This document shows, piece after piece, positions 1 through 4,871 of a stretch of DNA of 5,967 bases. The stretch covers positions 1 to 5,967 of the forward strand of contig JAEZPX010000099.1 of assembly GCA_023413275.1 (NCBI GenBank), given 5' to 3'. Source of the DNA: Bacillota bacterium. Its GTDB lineage: Bacteria; Bacillota; Clostridia; Lachnospirales; Anaerotignaceae. The notes below the pieces were generated by a model. It searched no databases. It had not been told where the DNA came from and saw only the letters and a list, made by a program, of their open reading frames with translations. The position numbers were made by a program, and so were the translations under genes. Within the stretch, counting starts at the first letter, position 1; every line of letters begins with the position of its first letter.

Positions 1-150
1 GTACCTTATATTATCGTTGTGGGCGAAAAGGATGTGGAAGCTAATAAGGTTTCCCTTCGCTCCAGAAAGAATGGCGATGAAGGACAGGTAGATTTGGCAG
101 ATGTTATCTCTAGAGTAAAAGAAGAAATTAAAGCAAGAAGTATGAACTAA
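1..150 (+). CDS. thrS: Threonyl-tRNA synthetase, C-terminal end (partial)
   Basis: The first 49 codons of the window, in frame 1 and ending at TAA 148-150, are the tail of threonyl-tRNA synthetase, which charges tRNA-Thr in the cytoplasm. The peptide begins VPYIIVVGEKDVEANKVSLR and continues through RSRKNGDEGQVDLADVISRV. This matches the end of the class II anticodon-binding domain: a beta strand with VVGEKD, then the VS(V/L)R-R segment, then a last helix with the V-E-EI pattern. The catalytic domain, editing domain and start lie upstream of the window. Placement directly before infC-rpmI-rplT is the arrangement known in many bacteria and supports the call. A hairpin ten bases after the stop separates it from the infC promoter, so infC is probably transcribed mainly from its own promoter. 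Confidence 0.93.
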   Translation, partial: VPYIIVVGEKDVEANKVSLRSRKNGDEGQVDLADVISRVKEEIKARSMN

Positions 151-159
151 GCTGGTTTC

Positions 160-200
160 GGGTGCAGATGTAAATATCTGCACCCATATTTAAATATTTC
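160..200 (+). terminator. Probable terminator after thrS
   Basis: A perfect 10-bp stem, GGGTGCAGAT (160-169) with ATCTGCACCC (176-185), closes a 6-nt loop. It is followed by ATATTTAAATATTTC rather than a clean U run, so termination may be partial. It sits 10 nt after the thrS stop and about 28 nt before the -35 box of the infC promoter. Confidence 0.72.
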
Positions 201-212
201 TTCAGAAAATTG

Positions 213-241
213 TTGACGTGGTTGTCAATTAATGCTATACT
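213..241 (+). promoter_or_regulatory. Sigma-A-type promoter of infC-rpmI-rplT
   Basis: TTGACG at 213-218 and TATACT at 236-241 are separated by exactly 17 bp. TGC just before the -10 box gives an extended -10. Transcription would start near 248, leaving a leader of about 174 nt before infC. The -35 hexamer is also one arm of a short inverted repeat (TTGAC 213-217, GTCAA 224-228), which may be coincidental. Confidence 0.85.
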
Positions 242-343
242 ACTATGGTAATAAAGAAGAAGTTCCGCTTCTCACCTTATGGCATGGGCTTTATAAGGTT
301 AATACACGATTTTTAAAGCAGGGCTTTACTCTGTTTTTATGTG

Positions 344-376
344 TGCGGCGGGTTTCTTCCGGCGCAATTTTTTTTT
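344..376 (+). terminator. Leader attenuator terminator upstream of infC
   Basis: TGCG (344-347) pairs with CGCA (363-366) and CGGG (349-352) with TCCG (358-361), around one G-G mismatch and a 5-nt loop. Nine T follow at 368-376. This is a classical intrinsic terminator lying before the gene it would control. Bases 362-367 (GCGCAA) can instead pair with 375-380 (TTGCGC), which breaks the terminator and hides part of the U run. The two folds exclude each other, as expected for an attenuator. Confidence 0.75.
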
Positions 377-406
377 GCGCACTTGCGGATAACGGTACAA
401 TAATTT

Positions 407-414
407 GGGAGGTG
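407..414 (+). promoter_or_regulatory. infC ribosome binding site that fixes an ATT start
   Basis: GGGAGGTG at 407-414 is the only strong Shine-Dalgarno sequence before infC. It lies 7 nt before ATT at 422, a normal spacing, but 19 nt before the first in-frame ATG at 434, which is too far. No in-frame ATG, GTG or TTG lies between the site and the ATT, so the site supports initiation at ATT. Confidence 0.82.
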
Positions 415-421
415 CTTTGCT

Positions 422-928
422 ATTACAGAATTAATGATCAACGAGCAAATCAGAGACAAGGAAATTAGATTGATTGGTGAAGATGGGGAACAGTTGGGAA
501 TCGTATCTTCTAAAGATGCGCAGAAGCTGGCGGATGAAAAGAAGCTGGATTTGGTGAAAATCGCCCCGACTGCGAAGCCTCCGGTTTGTCGTATCATGGA
601 CTATGGTAAATATAAATTCGATCAGGCTAAGAAAGAAAAAGAAGCCAGAAAGAAACAAAAAACTGTAGACGTGAAAGAACTTCGTTTGTCTCCTGGTATC
701 GATACTCATGACGTTCAGGTAAAGGTGAAAAAAGCGAATGAATTCCTGAAGGATGGGGATAAGGTAAAGGTAAGTATTCGTTTTAGAGGACGCGAAATTG
801 GTCATTCCAAGGCGGGTATGGTCATTCTGGAGAACTTTGCAAACGAAACTGCAGAGTTTGGTGTGGTTGAAAAAGAACCCAAGATGGAAGGTAGAAGCTT
901 AGTTATGTTCCTTGCACCAAAGAGCTAA
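422..928 (+). CDS. infC: Translation initiation factor IF-3, ATT start
   Basis: IF3 binds the 30S subunit, keeps it apart from 50S and checks start codon and initiator tRNA. The 168-residue product has the usual two domains: an N-terminal domain (about 1-75), a lysine-rich linker helix (about 70-83, QAKKEKEARKKQK), and a C-terminal domain (about 84-168). The IF3 signature RIMDYGKYKFD is at residues 57-67, and the C-terminal domain has SIRFRGREIGHSKAG at 118-132. The start is placed at ATT 422 because the Shine-Dalgarno sequence is 7 nt upstream of it. It adds four codons before ATG 434. Rare AUU starts are a known feature of infC in Escherichia coli and Bacillus, where IF3 rejects its own start codon and so limits its synthesis. 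It is the first gene of the infC-rpmI-rplT operon, after the attenuating leader. Confidence 0.95.
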   Translation: MTELMINEQIRDKEIRLIGEDGEQLGIVSSKDAQKLADEKKLDLVKIAPTAKPPVCRIMDYGKYKFDQAKKEKEARKKQKTVDVKELRLSPGIDTHDVQVKVKKANEFLKDGDKVKVSIRFRGREIGHSKAGMVILENFANETAEFGVVEKEPKMEGRSLVMFLAPKS

Positions 929-962
929 TCCGCAGGATGGAAGAAAGCAACAAGACATAAGC

Positions 963-978
963 AGCAGATATATCTGCT
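963..978 (+). repeat. Perfect 16-nt palindrome between infC and rpmI
   Basis: AGCAGATATATCTGCT is fully self-complementary and can form a 6-bp stem with a TATA loop in the mRNA. It ends 11 nt before the rpmI Shine-Dalgarno (AGGAGG 990-995). There is no U run, so it is not a terminator. It could be an RNA-processing or stabilising hairpin, or a secondary regulatory site for L35/L20 translation; the sequence does not decide. Confidence 0.6.
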
Positions 979-1005
979 AGGATTATTTTAGGAGGTTTTA
1001 ACATT

Positions 1006-1206
1006 ATGCCTAAGTTGAAAACAAAAAAAGCAGCAGCGAAGAGATTCAGAATTACTGGCACAGGTCAGCTGAAAAGACAGAAATCCAATACACAGCATAT
1101 TCTTGGCAAAAAGTCCAGAAAGAGAAAAAGAAACTTGAGACACGCTACAACTGTTGATAAAACTGTATTGAACAGCATCAAAAAGAGACTGTTACCATAC
1201 GCATAA
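1006..1206 (+). CDS. rpmI: Large-subunit ribosomal protein bL35
   Basis: This 66-residue, very basic protein begins MPKLKTKKAAAKRFRITGTG and has the L35 features KTKKAAAKRF (5-14), a central QHILGKKSRKRKRNLR stretch (30-45), and the ending VLNSIKKRLLPYA. The length is normal for the family. L35 is a small component of the 50S subunit that threads into 23S rRNA. AGGAGG at 990-995 lies 10 nt before the ATG. It is the middle gene of the operon, 77 nt after infC and 30 nt before rplT. The gap after infC holds a palindrome at 963-978; no promoter was recognised there. Confidence 0.97.
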   Translation: MPKLKTKKAAAKRFRITGTGQLKRQKSNTQHILGKKSRKRKRNLRHATTVDKTVLNSIKKRLLPYA

Positions 1207-1236
1207 TTTCGAGTATATTTTTAGGAGGACTTTACC

Positions 1237-1590
1237 ATGGCAAGAGTGAAAGGCGCGTTAAACGCGAGAAAAAGACATAAAAAAGTATTGAAGCTGGCTA
1301 GAGGCTACCGTGGCGCTAGAAGCAAACAATACAGAGTTGCAAAGCAGTCTGTAATGAAAGCTATGGCATTTGCATTTGCCGGCAGAAAGCAGACAAAAAG
1401 AGAATACAGAAGCCTTTGGATCACAAGAATCAATGCAGCAGCAAGATTGAATGATATTTCTTACAGCAAGCTGATTCATGGTTTGAAAATGGCTGACGTT
1501 AACATCAACAGAAAGATGTTGGCTGACTTAGCTGTTTCCGATCCTGCTGCATTCACTACATTAGTAGCTACAGCAAAAGCAAAACTGTAA
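1237..1590 (+). CDS. rplT: Large-subunit ribosomal protein bL20
   Basis: This 117-residue basic protein starts MARVKGALNARKRHKKVLKL and continues ARGYRGARSKQYRVAKQSVMKA, the long rRNA-binding N-terminal arm of L20. The globular C-terminal domain follows with the conserved LWITRINAAAR (60-70) and YSKLIHGLK (76-84) motifs. Length is normal. L20 is needed early in 50S assembly and in Firmicutes acts as the feedback repressor of this operon through the leader upstream of infC. AGGAGG (1223-1228) lies 8 nt before the ATG. A strong terminator follows 18 nt after the stop. Confidence 0.98.
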   Translation: MARVKGALNARKRHKKVLKLARGYRGARSKQYRVAKQSVMKAMAFAFAGRKQTKREYRSLWITRINAAARLNDISYSKLIHGLKMADVNINRKMLADLAVSDPAAFTTLVATAKAKL

Positions 1591-1608
1591 TTCATTAATT
1601 GAGAAACC

Positions 1609-1640
1609 GACCTTTTGTTTTTGCACAAAAGGTCTTTTTT
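1609..1640 (+). terminator. Intrinsic terminator of the infC-rpmI-rplT operon
   Basis: GACCTTTTGT (1609-1618) pairs perfectly with ACAAAAGGTC (1625-1634) over 10 bp with a 6-nt loop. Six T follow at 1635-1640. Confidence 0.92.
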
Positions 1641-1687
1641 CATTCATAAGAAATTGCTAAGGTTAAAGGGGGAGGGATAACACTACT

Positions 1688-2605
1688 ATGGAAATTGTCT
1701 TGACAAAAGCTATCGGGTTTTTGTTTATGATTGGCATGGGGTTCGGGCTAAAACGAGGTGGGTTATTCTCTCAAAAGGATACCGACCTTTTGTCTAGATT
1801 AGTTATGAAAATTACTTTGGGGATGGTAATTAGAAGGAATTTTAGAACCCTCAGTTTAGATATTTCATTCTTAATGGACATTGCATTAGGCTTTATAACA
1901 AATCTTGTGGCAATTTGTTTGGTTCTACTTCTTACCAGAAAAAAACAATCATCAGAGCGGGCATTTTTTATTATCAATGCCTCCGGCTATAACATTGGGC
2001 TCTGTACGTTGCCCTTTATGCAGAGTTTTTTCACCCCGGATGCAGTAGCGGTTGTTTGTATGTTTGATGTGGGTAACGCCATTATGGTTTTTGGAATTAC
2101 CTTCACCATTGCCACTCTTATTGTAAAAGGAAAAGGTAATGTTAGCTTAAAAGAGATTTTAAAAACACTATTCTCTTCTATGCCCTTCGTTGCATATTTG
2201 GTTATGATTATATTGTGCAGCTTAAAAATTCAATTACCCAATATTGTATTTGATCTTGCAACCATGATGGGACAGGCGAATACATTTTTAGCAATGATTT
2301 TAATTGGAATAATGTTTGAACCTAAAATGAAAAAAAGTGTTTTAAAAGATATGGGGAGCGTTTTTGTATTAAGGATTGGAATCGCTTGCGTATTTTCCTA
2401 TTTGATTTATCATTACTTACCAGGACCTTTATTACATAGACAAATACTTTCCATTGTTGTTTTTTCGCCTATTTTAAGTATAGCACCGATTTATACAGAA
2501 CGATGCGGTTATGACCGTTCCGCCGCTGCCGTTCTAAATTCTTTGATGCTCCCATTTAGTTTGATTTTAATGACTATATTATTGATTGTTTTAAAACTGT
2601 ACTAG
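1688..2605 (+). CDS. AEC-family transporter (auxin efflux carrier / malate permease type)
   Basis: This is a 305-residue integral membrane protein with the size and pattern of the AEC family (Pfam Mem_trans), whose bacterial members move malate, malonate and other organic acids. Roughly ten hydrophobic segments are visible in two groups of five (about 4-22, 36-50, 60-82, 92-115, 120-147; then 163-183, 195-210, 222-243, 251-268, 280-303). The characteristic Asn-containing loop is NASGYNIGL at 97-105, and FDVGNA at 126-131 follows. One oddity is that the second hydrophobic segment reads ITLGMVIRRNF (42-52), where family members usually have a proline-containing ITLPA-type helix. A purine-rich GGGGGAGGG ribosome site lies 11 nt before the ATG. 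No convincing promoter is seen between the rplT terminator and this gene, so readthrough or a weak promoter is likely. Substrate is not predictable. Confidence 0.85.
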   Translation: MEIVLTKAIGFLFMIGMGFGLKRGGLFSQKDTDLLSRLVMKITLGMVIRRNFRTLSLDISFLMDIALGFITNLVAICLVLLLTRKKQSSERAFFIINASGYNIGLCTLPFMQSFFTPDAVAVVCMFDVGNAIMVFGITFTIATLIVKGKGNVSLKEILKTLFSSMPFVAYLVMIILCSLKIQLPNIVFDLATMMGQANTFLAMILIGIMFEPKMKKSVLKDMGSVFVLRIGIACVFSYLIYHYLPGPLLHRQILSIVVFSPILSIAPIYTERCGYDRSAAAVLNSLMLPFSLILMTILLIVLKLY

Positions 2606-2689
2606 ATAATATTGATTGATTTTATATTAAAATTACACTATAAAAGGGATTTGATTGTATTAGAATATATAGAAATAATTCTTATTTCT
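2606..2689. other. A+T-rich gap with a candidate operator or weak hairpin
   Basis: No gene is visible between the AEC stop and the XRE promoter. At 2671-2689 lies a 19-bp odd palindrome, AGAAATAA-TTC-TTATTTCT, with perfect 8-bp arms, ending exactly at the -35 hexamer of the next gene. With only A/T-rich pairing and no U run it is a poor terminator. Its placement fits a regulator binding site, plausibly for autoregulation by the XRE-cupin protein. Confidence 0.5.
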
Positions 2690-2718
2690 TTGAGTTTATA
2701 AAAATAGTATGGTATAAT
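2690..2718 (+). promoter_or_regulatory. Sigma-A-type promoter of the XRE-cupin regulator
   Basis: TTGAGT at 2690-2695 and a perfect TATAAT at 2713-2718 are 17 bp apart. Transcription would begin near 2725, giving a leader of about 109 nt before ATG 2834. Confidence 0.82.
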
Positions 2719-2728
2719 TGCTTTGAAA

Positions 2729-2787
2729 AACGTAAAAGATTGATGAGAAATAGTCTTTACGTTCATTTGATTGACCCATATTGGGTC
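2729..2787 (+). promoter_or_regulatory. Two inverted repeats in the leader of the XRE-cupin gene
   Basis: AACGTAAA (2729-2736) is matched by TTTACGTT (2756-2763) across 19 nt, starting only a few bases after the predicted transcription start. A second compact repeat, GACCCA-TAT-TGGGTC, occupies 2773-2787. Neither is followed by a U run, so they are not terminators. They may be DNA operators at the start site or RNA hairpins affecting translation. Confidence 0.5.
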
Positions 2788-2833
2788 TATGTTGCTGCGC
2801 AGGGGAGAATATGAAACAGGAAGGATGGTTTTC

Positions 2834-3391
2834 ATGATTGGAGAAAAAATAAAGGCTGCAAGAGTGGAAAAGGGAATCACTGCAAAGGATTTGGCTGAAA
2901 AAGCTGAGGTGACCCCTGGATATATTTCACAAATTGAACGTAATTTAATCAGTCCATCTCTGTCTGTGTTAATGCGTATCGCAGAAGCAATTGAAATTCC
3001 TTTGGTTTCCCTTTTTTCCCAAGAGGAGCAAGAACAAGTTACAGTAATCACAAGAGATAACCGCACGAAAATTCAGTTTGCTGATATTAATATGGAGTAC
3101 CAGTTTGTAACACCCTACAGTAGAAACAAAAACGCCTGTACGAAGATGGAAATGCTCTGTTTTAAATTAGGTGCGAAAAGCTGGGGCAGTACTATGGTGC
3201 AGTATCACCAAGAAGCGGCGGAATGTACGCTAGTTTTAAAAGGAACATTGGAATATCATATTGGTGACGATGTATATATTTTAAATGAGGGGGATAGCAT
3301 TTATGTACCCCAGCAAACATATCATCAGTTGTATAATCCTGGAGATGAAGATGTCGAGGCGGTTGCCGTTATTTCTCCGGCTTTATATTAA
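2834..3391 (+). CDS. XRE-family transcriptional regulator with C-terminal cupin domain
   Basis: The 185-residue product has an N-terminal XRE/lambda-Cro helix-turn-helix (about 3-60; AEKAEVTPGYISQIERN at 21-37 spans the turn and recognition helix) and a C-terminal cupin sensor (about 105-183). The cupin part keeps GDSIYVPQQTYHQLYN (153-168), the second cupin motif with H164 and N168. The first motif has H125 and E130 but no HxH pair, so metal binding is doubtful. This architecture is common in small-molecule-responsive regulators of amine and amino acid metabolism such as PuuR. ATG 2834 is chosen because GGAAGG (2819-2824) lies 9 nt before it and the protein then begins MIGEKIKAAR, as in relatives. 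In-frame starts at 2825, 2789 or TTG 2771 are possible but less supported. It has its own promoter and terminator, and precedes a transporter-aminotransferase pair that it probably controls. Confidence 0.9.
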   Translation: MIGEKIKAARVEKGITAKDLAEKAEVTPGYISQIERNLISPSLSVLMRIAEAIEIPLVSLFSQEEQEQVTVITRDNRTKIQFADINMEYQFVTPYSRNKNACTKMEMLCFKLGAKSWGSTMVQYHQEAAECTLVLKGTLEYHIGDDVYILNEGDSIYVPQQTYHQLYNPGDEDVEAVAVISPALY

Positions 3392-3489
3392 ATAGATCTG
3401 TTCAATTCGAAAACAAAAAAGTTTGATTCTAGCACATACTTTTTTTCAACTTTTGAATATCGTATGGAAGTGAGAACAAAATTACTATG

Positions 3490-3540
3490 AGAACTTCTCT
3501 TTTTTGCATGAAAATGCATAAAAGACAGGTTCTTTTTTTT
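3490..3540 (+). terminator. Strong intrinsic terminator with long stem and GAAA loop
   Basis: Bases 3490-3509 fold onto 3514-3533. There are 7 bp (one G-U), a C-C mismatch, 6 bp, a T-T mismatch and 5 bp, capped by a GAAA tetraloop at 3510-3513. Eight T run from 3533 to 3540. It ends transcription about 100 nt after the XRE-cupin stop and insulates the promoters that follow. Confidence 0.85.
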
Positions 3541-3577
3541 ATTTTGTTTAGAAAAATAAACAATACAATAATTCTTT

Positions 3578-3606
3578 TTGACATCTATTTATTCTAAAGA
3601 TATAAA
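3578..3606 (+). promoter_or_regulatory. Upstream tandem promoter (P1) of the YkvI-like gene
   Basis: A consensus TTGACA at 3578-3583 is 17 bp from TATAAA at 3601-3606, giving a start near 3613. An element ACTAAAATTTA (3617-3627) lies just downstream. The flanking DNA from 3541 is extremely A+T-rich and holds no gene. Confidence 0.75.
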
Positions 3607-3639
3607 ATTTAAATATACTAAAATTTATTTAATATTTCG

Positions 3640-3668
3640 TTGACATTTATATATATTAAATATATAAT
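3640..3668 (+). promoter_or_regulatory. Downstream tandem promoter (P2), fully consensus
   Basis: TTGACA at 3640-3645, a 17-bp spacer and TATAAT at 3663-3668 match the sigma-A consensus in every hexamer position. The start would be near 3675, about 66 nt before ATG 3741. So strong a promoter usually needs repression, and a palindrome overlaps the expected start site. Confidence 0.85.
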
Positions 3669-3676
3669 CCTATTAA

Positions 3677-3688
3677 ACTAAATTTAGT
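3677..3688. promoter_or_regulatory. Candidate operator at the P2 start site
   Basis: ACTAAATTTAGT is a perfect 12-bp palindrome that begins within a few bases of the predicted P2 transcription start. A near copy, ACTAAAATTTA (3617-3627), sits at the equivalent place after P1. A repressor bound here would block both promoters. The XRE-cupin protein is the obvious candidate but this is inference. Confidence 0.5.
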
Positions 3689-3740
3689 ATAATTAATTAC
3701 GAAAGAGAACATTGAAAGTATGGGTAAAAGGAGGAATAAT

Positions 3741-4835
3741 ATGAATATTTTATCATCGAAGAAATTTCAGAAATATTTTGTACCCGGTATTGTTTTTCAA
3801 TCTTGCGTAATAGCAGGAGGCTACGGAACAGGCAGAGAGCTGGTGGAATATTTTATGGGATATGGCCCTTTGGGCGGTATCTTAGGCATGGCCATTGTAT
3901 CTATGTTGACATGGTCCATTGTTTGTGCAGTGTCCTTTGCTTTTGCAAGAAAATTTCAGAAATATGACTATAAAAATTTTATGAAAAAACTCATGGGGCC
4001 AGGCTGGTTAGTCTTTGAGGTCGCTTACATAATTTTCATTTTAATTGTTTTAGCAGTTGTTTCTGCATCTGCGGGATCAATGCTTCATGAGCTTTTTGGA
4101 CTAAATAAATGGTTTGGCATCATCGGAATGTCGACAGCGGTATTTCTATTGGTGATGAATGGTTCAGAAGTGATTGAAAAGGTGTTATCATTATGGTCCT
4201 TTGTACTTTATGGTGTTTATATTCTGTTTTTGGTATTGGTAATATCCAGATATAGCTCAGACATCGGCCATAATTTTGCAACGGTGCCAGTTAGTGGCAA
4301 TTGGGCTGTGGGTGGATTTCAATATGCCTTTTATAATTTAGCAATTATTATTGCGGTGCTTTATACCATAAGGCATTCTGATAATTCTAAAGAAGCATTT
4401 ACCTCTGGGCTCATTGCAGGCGTAATCGGAATGTTGCCAGGTATTATCTTATTCGTGGCAATGGCAGGTTTTTATCCTACAATTATTGATCAGGAGCTTC
4501 CTGTTGATTATATTTTAAATCAAATGAATATGCCATGGTTACGTTATATGTTCCAAATTGTATTGTTTGGCACCTTGATTGAAACAGGTTCAGGCCTAAT
4601 ATACTCAATCACAGATCGTATTGCTGAAAGCTACAAAAGCAAGAATTTGATAGTACCTCATTGGATAACACCGGTGATTGCAATTATTCTGTTGGTAGTT
4701 ACAACCTTTATTTCTTCCTTCGGATTGATTAATTTGATTGCAAAAGGTTACGGAACATTGGCATGGATATTCTTCTTTGTATATGTCATTCCAATTATGA
4801 CCCTTGGTGTATATAAGCTGATGAAAAAAGCCTAA
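3741..4835 (+). CDS. YkvI-like integral membrane protein, probable transporter
   Basis: A 364-residue membrane protein with about ten hydrophobic helices (near 12-36, 45-70, 90-112, 124-142, 150-170, 190-212, 220-245, 268-290, 308-328, 337-358) and a basic tail YKLMKKA. It resembles the uncharacterised YkvI family. The first helix carries AGGYGTGRE (25-33), like the glycine-rich, probably unwound TM1 found in YkvI proteins and in LeuT-fold amino acid transporters. Transport of an amino acid or related compound is therefore an inference. The start at ATG 3741 is chosen because AGGAGG (3729-3734) lies 6 nt before it; the in-frame ATG at 3720 has no good site and would add a charged MGKRRNN. It is driven by two tandem promoters and followed after 36 bp by an aminotransferase gene, so the two are probably one transcript. 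Confidence 0.8.
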   Translation: MNILSSKKFQKYFVPGIVFQSCVIAGGYGTGRELVEYFMGYGPLGGILGMAIVSMLTWSIVCAVSFAFARKFQKYDYKNFMKKLMGPGWLVFEVAYIIFILIVLAVVSASAGSMLHELFGLNKWFGIIGMSTAVFLLVMNGSEVIEKVLSLWSFVLYGVYILFLVLVISRYSSDIGHNFATVPVSGNWAVGGFQYAFYNLAIIIAVLYTIRHSDNSKEAFTSGLIAGVIGMLPGIILFVAMAGFYPTIIDQELPVDYILNQMNMPWLRYMFQIVLFGTLIETGSGLIYSITDRIAESYKSKNLIVPHWITPVIAIILLVVTTFISSFGLINLIAKGYGTLAWIFFFVYVIPIMTLGVYKLMKKA

Positions 4836-4871
4836 GAAGAGTTGAATGTTAAAAACGGGGAGATGAGAGAA

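Larger units (their letters stand above)
248..421 (+). ncRNA. infC operon leader RNA, probable ribosomal protein L20 leader
   Basis: This untranslated leader lies between a strong promoter and infC. Seen in order: a small hairpin AGAAG 258-262 / CTTCT 268-272; a perfect 7-bp stem ACCTTAT 274-280 / ATAAGGT 293-299 with a 12-nt loop; a hairpin around 315-337; a terminator with nine U at 344-376; and a competing hairpin at 362-380. In Bacillus subtilis the infC-rpmI-rplT operon is known to be controlled by L20, which binds the leader and promotes premature termination. The position, the CGCTTCTCACC segment at 267-276 and the terminator/antiterminator layout fit that class. Assignment to the L20 leader family is by recognition and context, not by a covariance search. 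Confidence 0.78.

Noticed and set aside
232..468. Open frame of 78 codons across the infC leader
   Set aside because: It begins inside the promoter -10 region, before the predicted transcription start, runs through the leader hairpins and overlaps infC in another frame. Its product resembles nothing recognisable.
337..805. Minus-strand open frames opposite infC
   Set aside because: They are antisense to a strongly conserved gene, have low-complexity composition and no ribosome binding site.
1621..1650. Promoter for the AEC transporter overlapping the rplT terminator (TTGCAC with a TCATAA-like -10)
   Set aside because: The -10 match is poor and the -35 lies within the terminator loop and arm. 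Not enough to call.
2771..2833. N-terminal extension of the XRE-cupin protein from TTG 2771
   Set aside because: The TTG lies next to an inverted repeat with no ribosome binding site. The extra 21 residues do not look like part of the HTH family, while ATG 2834 has a good site.
2638..3066. Minus-strand frame of 142 codons opposite the XRE-cupin gene
   Set aside because: It overlaps the promoter and helix-turn-helix region of a clear gene and has no recognisable domain.
3415..3445. AAAAAAGT / ACTTTTTT inverted repeat after the XRE-cupin gene as a terminator
   Set aside because: The stem is nearly all A-T with a 15-nt loop. The far stronger terminator at 3490-3540 makes it unnecessary, although weak early termination cannot be excluded.
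3688..3693. Third TATAAT before the YkvI-like gene
   Set aside because: No -35-like hexamer sits at a suitable distance, and such a match is expected by chance in this A+T-rich stretch.
3720..3740. ATG 3720 as start of the YkvI-like protein
   Set aside because: It lacks a good Shine-Dalgarno sequence, and the perfect AGGAGG at 3729-3734 lies downstream of it, properly spaced for ATG 3741.
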